Positions 1 through 5,450 of a DNA stretch of 6,545 nucleotides are shown piece by piece. The DNA is from Alistipes sp. (GTDB lineage: Bacteria; Bacteroidota; Bacteroidia; Bacteroidales; Rikenellaceae), in NCBI GenBank assembly GCA_017380275.1, contig JAFOEH010000142.1, positions 1 to 6,545 on the forward strand. Direction: 5' to 3'. A program made the translations under genes and the position numbers. The notes beneath the pieces are model-generated. The model did not search any database. It saw nothing but the letters and a program-made list of their open reading frames with translations, and was not told the origin of the DNA. Every line of letters begins with the position of its first letter. The stretch's first letter is position 1.

Positions 1-65
1 ACTGCGTCACCCGCACGAATATCATCGACATCCGCAGGGTGCAATTCCGACAGAGTGATTATCCG

Positions 66-449
66 CTAAATACGAAGTCGGCACAGAGCGTAGAGATAGT
101 ATCCTACGCGGAGCGACGACCGATAATGATTGTATTCAAAGATTTGCGTCAAGTGTCCCGCGCGACGCTCCGAAGGGATGTGCGGGATAATTCTGATCGA
201 ATGGGTTGTTCGGTGGCGCTGCTGGATGGTTTGAGCCGAAGAATTGGTAAGCGTAGTTACCGTTCGGGGCGAGCGCCAAACGTCGTTATTATACTCCTTT
301 GCGCACAAAATCTCGCGCTCAAAGCCCTGCTCCAATCGCTCCTCGCGTGGCTCATTTGGCGTAGAGGCATACGCACTCGGCTCATCGACAAATGCCGAGA
401 GCAGGAGTTGCAAAGCGACCAAGAGCGATATGTAGCACAAACGACGCAT
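66..449 (-). CDS. Small putative exported protein of unknown function
   Basis: I do not recognise this 127-residue protein. It starts with a signal-peptide-like segment: MRR, then a hydrophobic stretch over about residues 5-20 (YISLLVALQLLLSAF), with a possible cleavage site near AYAS at 27-30. The mature part is basic and hydrophilic, rich in Arg, Thr, Ser and His. It ends in a Tyr/Leu/Arg-rich tail (VGYYLYALCRLRI) directly before a TAG stop. The ATG lies one base after the TAA stop of the TonB-like gene (TAAGATG), so the two are almost certainly cotranscribed and probably translationally coupled. That coupling and the signal peptide are the main reasons to believe it over the overlapping plus-strand frame at 39-464. 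No Shine-Dalgarno motif is seen. The charged second half could reflect a decayed or frameshifted gene, but no disruption is visible. Confidence 0.6.
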   Translation of the reverse strand: MRRLCYISLLVALQLLLSAFVDEPSAYASTPNEPREERLEQGFEREILCAKEYNNDVWRSPRTVTTLTNSSAQTIQQRHRTTHSIRIIPHIPSERRAGHLTQIFEYNHYRSSLRVGYYLYALCRLRI

Positions 450-450
450 C

Positions 451-1287
451 TTACTGAGGTATAAACGTATATGTTATTGTTCCGCTATGACGTGTGGGAG
501 CCGTAGAGTCGATATTAAAGAGCGATGCTCGCGCAGCCTTCAGCGCCTCCTCGCGCATACGCTCATCACCACCCGACGTGACGCGTGCCGAGATCACCTC
601 ACCGCCCTGATTGAGTACAACGGCAACGACCACCTGACCGCCCGTATCGTGCTTGTAGGCAGGGATTATCAGCTCGCGCTTGGTACGCACGGGATTCTCG
701 AACGAGTAACGAACCGTAACTCCACCCTTATAATTGGCATCCTGCTGCTGGCGTGGCTTACTCTCCTGGCCCGTAGAACGATCGGCATCGAGGATCGACT
801 GCGCCTCGGCCAATCCCGCCTCATAGGCTGCGCGGTTGGCGGCCATACCTGCGGCGATATCGGCGGCCGATTCATTAATCTCCGAGGTGTTCGTACCTCG
901 ATCATCGCGCAGATTCTCATTCAGCAGTGCATCATTCGACTGCAGATTGCGCACGGCCGACCAATCAATCTGGGACTGCTGCTTGAGCTCAATCTCGCGC
1001 TCCAGACGCTCCTTCTCGGCCTCCAGCTCGGCCAGGGTCTTCAGGTCGACATAGATTCCTTGCATATGAGGCTTCGAGCCGATGACAATCTTCGAAGCAA
1101 AAAACAGGATTCCTACGATCAGATAGGCAATCACCATTACGCTGAGTCCGATGCGGTGATCGTATGCCCACTCGCCCGCATCCTGCTTGCGATTGTCGAA
1201 GGGCAGACGCAGGCGCTGACGACGCGGCGGATGCTGCGACGATGGTTTTTGTTCTGGAATAGGTATATTTTGTTCGTTATTTGGCAT
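451..1287 (-). CDS. TonB-family inner-membrane energy transducer-like protein
   Basis: This 278-residue protein has the layout of a TonB/TolA-type transducer, which links the inner-membrane proton motive force to outer-membrane or envelope machinery. In order it has a Pro/Gln/Arg-rich cytoplasmic N-terminus (1-45), one transmembrane anchor (about 47-69), a charged coiled-coil (about 84-105, LAELEAEKERLEREIELK), an Ala-rich probably helical spacer (about 140-168), and a C-terminal TonB-like domain (about 196-278). That domain shows the pattern GGQVVVAVVLNQGGEVISARV followed by a helix and a closing strand (SGTITYTF). The spacer lacks the long Pro-Lys/Pro-Glu repeats of classical TonB, so the periplasmic part looks more like TolA. 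No exbB or exbD lies beside it, so its motor partner is unknown. It is divergent from lpxC/fabZ and followed at once by a small exported protein. The family call is firm; a specific symbol is not justified. Confidence 0.85.
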   Translation of the reverse strand: MPNNEQNIPIPEQKPSSQHPPRRQRLRLPFDNRKQDAGEWAYDHRIGLSVMVIAYLIVGILFFASKIVIGSKPHMQGIYVDLKTLAELEAEKERLEREIELKQQSQIDWSAVRNLQSNDALLNENLRDDRGTNTSEINESAADIAAGMAANRAAYEAGLAEAQSILDADRSTGQESKPRQQQDANYKGGVTVRYSFENPVRTKRELIIPAYKHDTGGQVVVAVVLNQGGEVISARVTSGGDERMREEALKAARASLFNIDSTAPTRHSGTITYTFIPQ

Positions 1288-1317
1288 ATATATAAGTCTT
1301 AACGCATAAAACTATGG

Positions 1318-1325
1318 CAAAAGTA
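1318..1325 (-). promoter_or_regulatory. Predicted -7 element of the tonB-like operon
   Basis: Read on the minus strand this is TACTTTTG, an exact match to the Bacteroidota primary-sigma -7 consensus TAnnTTTG. Transcription would start near 1311, about 25 bases before the ATG at 1287. No good -33 TTTG is found at the usual 19-21 base distance, so the promoter may be weak or need an activator. Confidence 0.5.
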
Positions 1326-1347
1326 CATTTTTTTTGCGTAATTTTCG

Positions 1348-1355
1348 TATATTTG
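1348..1355 (+). promoter_or_regulatory. Predicted -7 element of the lpxC/fabZ-lpxA operon
   Basis: TATATTTG matches TAnnTTTG exactly. Transcription would start around 1360-1363, leaving a leader of about 57 bases before the lpxC ATG at 1419. A T-run ending in TTG at 1334-1336 is only 11 bases upstream, too close to serve as the -33 element. The correctly spaced position (about 1325-1328) has no TTTG and overlaps the edge of the divergent -7 element. Confidence 0.5.
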
Positions 1356-1360
1356 CGCGC

Positions 1361-1385
1361 ATTATTATCAGTCGCGGATAATAGT
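1361..1385. repeat. Inverted repeat at the start of the lpxC leader
   Basis: TATTATC (1363-1369) and GATAATA (1377-1383) form a perfect 7-bp inverted repeat around a 7-base spacer. A T/G and an A/T pair extend it to 9 pairs (1361-1385). It lies at or just after the predicted transcription start, so it could be a 5'-end stem-loop in the mRNA or an operator. The arms are AT-rich, so chance remains possible. Confidence 0.4.
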
Positions 1386-1418
1386 TACTTGTAAAATAAC
1401 CAAATAACAGGACAATAT

Positions 1419-2816
1419 ATGCAGAAAAAACAGCAAACCCTGAATGATTCAATATCATTCTCGGGCAAAGGTTTACATACAGGAGTGACTGTTAATATGA
1501 CTGTCAATCCGGCAGCCGACAACCACGGCATCGTTTTTCGTCGTGTTGATCTCGAGGATAAGCCTACAGTACCCGCCTTGTGCGAGTATGTGACCGACAC
1601 CTCGCGCGGTACAACCATCGAGAAGGGCGAGGCTAAAGTGAGCACCATCGAGCACATCATCTCTGCACTCTGGACTATGGGTGTGGACAACGCACTGATC
1701 GACATCGACGGCCCCGAGACACCCATTATGGATGGCTCAGCCCGCGAATATGCCGCCGAGATCGAGCGCGTTGGTATCGTCGAGCAGAAGGCCGACCGCA
1801 AGTACTACGAGGTTACCGAGAAGCAGGTATATACGATTCCCGACAAGGGCGTGGCGATCATCATCTACCCCGATGACGAGTTCACCGTATCGGTTCACGT
1901 CGATTACAACTCAAAGGTTATCGGCAACCAGTACGCTACGCTCGATATGTTCAACGAGTACAAGGACAATATCGCACCCTGCCGCACGTTCGTATTCCTG
2001 CACGAGCTGGAGCCACTGCTCAAGATGAATCTCATCAAGGGTGGCGATCTGGACAACGCTATCGTCGTTGTGGAGAATCCCGTTTCGGACGAGCAGCTGG
2101 ATCACTTGAAGAAGATCTTCGGCAAGGACGACATTCGTGTTACGGGCGGTTACCTTAACAACCTCCAGCTACGCGCAAGCAATGAGTTGGCACGTCACAA
2201 GTTGCTCGACCTGCTGGGCGACTTCGCACTTCTTGGTATGCGCATCAAGGGCCGTGTATGGGCTTCACGTCCGGGCCACTATGCCAACACCGAGTTTATG
2301 AAACAGCTCTTGCGTGCCATCCGTCGTGATGGCGAGAAGCCCGCCTTCAAGTACAACCCCGCGAAGGCACCTCTGCTGGATATCAACCAGATTATGAAGC
2401 TCCTGCCCCACCGCTACCCCTTCCTGATGGTGGATAAGGTATTCCATATGAGCGAGAACTCGATCGGTACGGTCAAGAATATCTCCTTCAACGAGCCTCA
2501 GTTCACAGGCCACTTCCCCACCGAGCCCGTTATGCCGGGCGTACTGCTGGTGGAGGCACTGGCACAGACTGGAGGTATCCTGGTGCTGAACGGAGTTGAG
2601 CACCCTGAGGAGTACTCGACTTACTTCCTCAAGATCGACAACGTACGCTTCAAGCGCAAGGTTGTTCCGGGCGATACGTTGCAGATGGAGGCACACTTGG
2701 TGGAGCCCGTACGTCGCGGTATCGCTTCGATTCTGGGTAAGATCTTCGTTGGCGGACAGCTGGTGTGCGAAGCAACACTTATGGCACAGATTGTGAGAAA
2801 CAAAAAATCAGAATAA
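1419..2816 (+). CDS. lpxC/fabZ: Bifunctional LpxC deacetylase / FabZ dehydratase
   Basis: This 465-residue cytoplasmic fusion joins two enzymes. LpxC (about 1-305) is the zinc-dependent UDP-3-O-acyl-GlcNAc deacetylase, the committed step of lipid A synthesis. FabZ (about 312-465) is the (3R)-hydroxyacyl-ACP dehydratase of fatty acid elongation. LpxC landmarks are GKGLHTG (17-23), Glu78-His79 in TIEHIISAL (catalytic base and first zinc ligand), His260 and Asp264 in ELARHKLLDLLGD (remaining zinc ligands), and His287 in PGHYAN (catalytic histidine). FabZ landmarks are LLPHRYPFLMVD (328-339), His365 in FTGHFP, and Glu379 in LLVEALAQ, its catalytic pair. All key residues are present, so both halves should be active. 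The fusion is a known Bacteroidota arrangement. An AGGA at 1409-1412 sits six bases before the chosen ATG. The gene leads an operon with lpxA nine bases downstream. Confidence 0.97.
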   Translation: MQKKQQTLNDSISFSGKGLHTGVTVNMTVNPAADNHGIVFRRVDLEDKPTVPALCEYVTDTSRGTTIEKGEAKVSTIEHIISALWTMGVDNALIDIDGPETPIMDGSAREYAAEIERVGIVEQKADRKYYEVTEKQVYTIPDKGVAIIIYPDDEFTVSVHVDYNSKVIGNQYATLDMFNEYKDNIAPCRTFVFLHELEPLLKMNLIKGGDLDNAIVVVENPVSDEQLDHLKKIFGKDDIRVTGGYLNNLQLRASNELARHKLLDLLGDFALLGMRIKGRVWASRPGHYANTEFMKQLLRAIRRDGEKPAFKYNPAKAPLLDINQIMKLLPHRYPFLMVDKVFHMSENSIGTVKNISFNEPQFTGHFPTEPVMPGVLLVEALAQTGGILVLNGVEHPEEYSTYFLKIDNVRFKRKVVPGDTLQMEAHLVEPVRRGIASILGKIFVGGQLVCEATLMAQIVRNKKSE

Positions 2817-2825
2817 CAAAAAGAT

Positions 2826-3617
2826 ATGATTAGTAACCTGGCATACGTTCATCCCGATGCGAAAATCGGCCAGAACGTAACAATTGAACCCTTTGCATAC
2901 ATTGCAGGCGACGTCGAGATCGGCGACGGCTGCTGGATCGGCCCCTCGGCTACGATCCACGATGGAGCCCGTGTGGGCAAGAATTGTAAGATTCACTCTT
3001 TCGCCTCGATTGCCTGCACACCGCAGGATTTGAAGTTCCGTGGCGAGAAGTCAACTGCCGTCATTGGCGACAACTGCGAGATCCGCGAGTGCGTGACCAT
3101 CAGTCGTGGTACTGCCTCTAAGGGCACCACCATCATCGGCTCAAACAACCTGATTATGGCCTATGCGCACGTCGCTCACGACTGCGAGGTGGGTAGCAAC
3201 TGCGTCATCGTGAATGGCGTATCGCTGGCTGGCGAGGTTGTAGTTGGTGACTGGGTTGTTATCGGTGGTCATACGGCTGTGCATCAGTGGGTTCACATTG
3301 GCGACCACGCTATGATTCAGGGTATGTCGGGTGTTACTAAGGATATTCCGCCTTACATCACCGCCTCGAACGATGGCCACTATGCCGGCATCAACAAGAT
3401 CGGTCTTTCGCGTCGCGGCTTCACTCACGAGCAGATTATGGCTATCCACGACGTATGCCGTATTCTGTTCCAGAGCGATCTGAACTACCTGAACGCCTGC
3501 GACAAGGCTGAGGCTGAGTTGCCCGCATCGGCCGAGCGCGACTACTTGATTTCGTTCGTACGCTCATCGGAGCGCGGCTGCATCAAGCCCTACCAGAAGA
3601 AGGCGAAGGCCGAGTAA
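2826..3617 (+). CDS. lpxA: Acyl-ACP--UDP-GlcNAc O-acyltransferase LpxA
   Basis: LpxA transfers a (3R)-hydroxyacyl chain from ACP to the 3-OH of UDP-N-acetylglucosamine, the first step of lipid A synthesis in the cytoplasm. Its product is the substrate of the LpxC encoded just upstream. The protein has 263 residues, close to the 262 of E. coli. Residues 1 to about 185 are imperfect hexapeptide repeats of the left-handed beta-helix type, and the C-terminus is helical. His118 in AHVAHDC aligns with the E. coli catalytic His125, and the RRGFTHEQI segment (196-204) matches the family's RRGFS motif. Gly166 in MIQGMSGV aligns with the acyl-length ruler residue Gly173 of E. coli, which permits long acyl chains. 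The nine-base gap after lpxC/fabZ, with no terminator, indicates one transcript. Confidence 0.97.
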   Translation: MISNLAYVHPDAKIGQNVTIEPFAYIAGDVEIGDGCWIGPSATIHDGARVGKNCKIHSFASIACTPQDLKFRGEKSTAVIGDNCEIRECVTISRGTASKGTTIIGSNNLIMAYAHVAHDCEVGSNCVIVNGVSLAGEVVVGDWVVIGGHTAVHQWVHIGDHAMIQGMSGVTKDIPPYITASNDGHYAGINKIGLSRRGFTHEQIMAIHDVCRILFQSDLNYLNACDKAEAELPASAERDYLISFVRSSERGCIKPYQKKAKAE

Positions 3618-3650
3618 AGAGTTAAGGCTGTTAAGAGATTGAAGCTGTCC

Positions 3651-3750
3651 AACAAGGTGATTTTTGCGTTACGCTCGTTCTCAAAACCTCACATACGCCT
3701 TAGTATGCTGCGGTTTCTCGGGCTTCGCAAGCCTTAAAATCCCTCTTGTT
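3651..3750. repeat. 100-base REP-like palindromic element
   Basis: A compound inverted repeat starts with AACAAG (3651-3656) and ends with its exact complement CTTGTT (3745-3750). GATTTT (3659-3664) pairs with AAAATC (3736-3741). AAACC (3684-3688) pairs with GGTTT (3712-3716). CATAC (3692-3696) pairs with GTATG (3703-3707) around the loop GCCTTA. A separate hairpin, GGCTT-CGC-AAGCC, lies at 3721-3733. It has no ORF or ribosome site of its own and sits between the lpxA stop and the operon terminator. The nested-arm structure resembles dispersed REP-type elements; membership of a repeat family is inferred, because only one copy is in this window. Confidence 0.55.
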
Positions 3751-3766
3751 ATACAACTTCAAGCGA

Positions 3767-3809
3767 AAAGGGCTATCACAACACAATTTGTTGGATAGCC
3801 CTTTATTTT
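3767..3809 (+). terminator. Intrinsic terminator of the lpxC/fabZ-lpxA operon
   Basis: AAAGGGCTATC (3767-3777) pairs perfectly with GATAGCCCTTT (3794-3804). After a bulged A, CAACA (3779-3783) pairs with TGTTG (3789-3793) around the loop CAATT. The 16-bp stem is followed by ATTTT, giving a U-rich exit with the stem's own TTT. Because the stem is nearly symmetrical it could also stop transcription arriving from the right. Confidence 0.88.
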
Positions 3810-3858
3810 GTGCCCAAAAATTTACGTTTCGCATCACCTTTTTACGCTATTTTTTTAC

Positions 3859-3866
3859 TACATTTG
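3859..3866 (+). promoter_or_regulatory. Predicted -7 element of the esterase gene
   Basis: TACATTTG matches TAnnTTTG. The predicted start near 3873 gives a leader of roughly 27 bases before the ATG at 3900. No clear -33 TTTG lies 19-21 bases upstream. The upstream terminator makes an independent promoter here necessary. Confidence 0.55.
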
Positions 3867-3899
3867 TTCTCAAACGAATAACCTTAAACTTTTGATACT

Positions 3900-4796
3900 A
3901 TGAAACGTATTCTTTTCACTATCCTGCTCTGCTGCTTTGCTTTTGTAGCCTCAGCACAGGACTCTTCACAACAGGAGCGTATTCGCGCTATGATGCGCAA
4001 CCAGAGCCGCACGGAGCAAAAGACCATCCACAGCAACATTCTCAATGCCGATCGAGAGTACACCATATTCCTGCCCACAGGCTATGAGACCAACACCGAC
4101 CGCTCGTACCCCGTTCTCTACCTTCTGCACGGAATGAACGGCACACACGAGGATTGGGCTGGTCGCGGCCATCTGAAGGATGTGATGGATCAGCTCAGGG
4201 CGGCAGGCGAGGTTGTCGATATGATCGTTGTGATGCCCAATGCCGGCGGAGACATCAACAAGAACTTTTGGAACGGCTACTTCGATATGGATGGCTGGGC
4301 CTACGAGCGTTTCTTCTACGAGGAGTTCCTTCCCACCATCGAGAAGGAGTATCGCATCAAGGGCGACAAGGCCAATCGCGCCATCGCAGGATTGTCGATG
4401 GGCGGTGGTGGCTCGACGAGCTACGCACAGCGCCACGCCGATATGTTCTGCGCCTGCTACGCTATGAGTGCACTGATGCACTACCCCGCGCCCGATCCCT
4501 CGAGCGAGAAGAATGCAATGTGGCATATGCTCAATGCGGCAAATAAGTACAGCTGTGTGGATTACGTAAACAAGGCCGACGACAAGACCAAGGAGTCACT
4601 ACGCACCGTTAGCTGGTACATCGACATTGGCGACGACGACTTCCTGTTCGACTTCAACGTCGATTTCATTATGGCTATGCGCAAGGCCAACATCCCCTAT
4701 CAGTTGCGCGTTCGTGACGGCGCACACACTTGGGAGTATTGGCACTCGGCTCTGTACGAGGCTCTGCCATTCGTATCGCGCATTTTCGGCAAATAA
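3900..4796 (+). CDS. Secreted alpha/beta-hydrolase, esterase D family
   Basis: This 298-residue protein belongs to the putative esterase (esterase D / feruloyl-esterase-like, alpha/beta-hydrolase) family. A signal peptide covers residues 1-19 (MKRILFTILLCCFAFVASA, with an A-S-A cleavage motif), so it acts in the periplasm or outside the cell. Landmarks are the strand YPVLYLLHGMNG (70-81) carrying the HG oxyanion region, the nucleophile Ser166 in GLSMGG, a likely acid Asp247 in DIGDDDFL, and His276 in GAHTWEYWH. The catalytic triad is therefore complete. Related proteins in gut Bacteroidota often remove acyl or feruloyl groups from plant polysaccharides, while others act on small esters or thioesters. 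No carbohydrate-binding module, SusC/SusD pair or glycosidase is nearby, so the substrate is open. It stands alone, with a terminator before it and a new promoter after it. Confidence 0.88.
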   Translation: MKRILFTILLCCFAFVASAQDSSQQERIRAMMRNQSRTEQKTIHSNILNADREYTIFLPTGYETNTDRSYPVLYLLHGMNGTHEDWAGRGHLKDVMDQLRAAGEVVDMIVVMPNAGGDINKNFWNGYFDMDGWAYERFFYEEFLPTIEKEYRIKGDKANRAIAGLSMGGGGSTSYAQRHADMFCACYAMSALMHYPAPDPSSEKNAMWHMLNAANKYSCVDYVNKADDKTKESLRTVSWYIDIGDDDFLFDFNVDFIMAMRKANIPYQLRVRDGAHTWEYWHSALYEALPFVSRIFGK

Positions 4797-4849
4797 TGGT
4801 CTGCGCGGACAGGCTAATACCTATATTTATATTAATTTATAGGAAAAAG

Positions 4850-4880
4850 TTTGCATTGTAGTTTTTTTTCACTATTTTTG
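4850..4880 (+). promoter_or_regulatory. Bacteroidota-type promoter of rimP-nusA
   Basis: TTTG (4850-4853), a 19-base gap, and TATTTTTG (4873-4880) match the Bacteroidota primary-sigma consensus TTTG-N19-21-TAnnTTTG at both elements. Transcription should begin near 4885-4888, giving a leader of about 60 bases before the rimP ATG. It is the best promoter match in the window, as expected for a highly expressed translation/transcription operon. Confidence 0.78.
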
Positions 4881-4895
4881 CAACGTGAAAGAGAG

Positions 4896-4924
4896 ATAAG
4901 GGGACAATTTAGTCCCCTTATTTC
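4896..4924 (+). terminator. Leader hairpin before rimP (terminator-like or attenuator)
   Basis: ATAAGGGGAC (4896-4905) pairs perfectly with GTCCCCTTAT (4912-4921) around the loop AATTTA, then TTTC follows. It lies after the predicted rimP promoter, so it is transcribed in the rimP-nusA leader. It could also end readthrough from the esterase gene, which has no other terminator. The U-tract is short, so termination is probably partial. Its role is inferred. Confidence 0.6.
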
Positions 4925-4946
4925 GTACCTATAACCAAACAAAAGT

Positions 4947-5414
4947 ATGATAGATTGCGAAAAAATATTGGCCATTGCCGAGCGTGAGTTGGAAGGAACA
5001 GACCTATTCACAGTTAGTTGTAAGTGTTCACCCTCGAACGAAGTGGAGTTGTTGATCGACAGCGACACCCACGTCACCATCGAGCGTTGCGTCGAGCTCA
5101 GCCGCAAGATCGAGGCAGAGTTCAACCGCGATGAGGAGGATTTCTCGCTCACCGTCGCTTCGGCCGGCATCGGCTCGGAGCTTAAGAACATCCGCCAATA
5201 CCGCAAGCTCATCGGACAGTCGGTAGAGGTGCTGCTTCTCTCGGGCGTGAAAGTTCTGGCAAAGCTCGACGAGGTTACGGAGGATGGCATCACCATCTCA
5301 TACGAGGAGAAGCAGGCCGTCGAGGGCAAGAAGCGCAAGGTGCTGGTAGAGGTTAGCCGCACCTACTCTTTCGACGAGATCAAGTACACCAAAGAGTACC
5401 TCGACTTTAAGTAA
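4947..5414 (+). CDS. rimP: Ribosome maturation factor RimP
   Basis: RimP helps assemble the 30S ribosomal subunit in the cytoplasm. The 155-residue length fits the family (about 150 in E. coli). The N-terminal domain (about 1-82) contains EVELLIDSDTHVTIERCVELSRKIEAEF (32-59), followed by the conserved turn LTVASAGIGSELKNIRQY (68-85), a variant of the family's VSSPGLDRPL motif. The C-terminal SH3-like domain (about 86-150) contains GQSVEVLL and KVLAKLDEVTEDGITI. The next gene is nusA, 36 bases downstream, the classic rimP-nusA order. No Shine-Dalgarno motif precedes the ATG; the upstream bases are A-rich (ACAAAAGT). There is no evidence of truncation. Confidence 0.95.
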   Translation: MIDCEKILAIAERELEGTDLFTVSCKCSPSNEVELLIDSDTHVTIERCVELSRKIEAEFNRDEEDFSLTVASAGIGSELKNIRQYRKLIGQSVEVLLLSGVKVLAKLDEVTEDGITISYEEKQAVEGKKRKVLVEVSRTYSFDEIKYTKEYLDFK

Positions 5415-5450
5415 GAACAAAGAAACAAATAAATAAAAACGAAAAAGAGA

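Noticed and set aside
39..464. Plus-strand open frame of 141 codons over the small exported protein
   Set aside because: It lacks a signal peptide or recognisable domain and overlaps the tightly coupled minus-strand gene. I could not exclude it fully, but the operon spacing favours the minus strand.
487..1302. Plus-strand open frame of 271 codons opposite the TonB-like gene
   Set aside because: It lies entirely antisense to a gene with a clear membrane anchor and TonB domain, its protein has no recognisable features, and no promoter or ribosome site supports it. It is a mirror frame.
1328..1336. T-run ending in TTG as the -33 box of the lpxC promoter
   Set aside because: It is only 11 bases from the -7 element, well short of the usual 19-21.
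2265..2696. Minus-strand open frame inside lpxC/fabZ
   Set aside because: The plus strand encodes an intact enzyme fusion with all catalytic residues; the opposite frame is a by-product of its codon use.
3651..3750. The palindromic element as a CRISPR repeat, riboswitch or attachment site
   Set aside because: There is one copy only, no spacers, no tRNA or integrase nearby, and it lies downstream of a gene and not in a leader.
3966..4526. Minus-strand open frame of 186 codons inside the esterase gene
   Set aside because: It is antisense to a complete catalytic-triad hydrolase with a signal peptide and has no features of its own.
4820..4843. CCTATA/TATAGG inverted repeat after the esterase gene as a terminator
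   Set aside because: Only six AT-rich pairs with a long loop, followed by A's and a G and not by T's on the coding strand; too weak to call.
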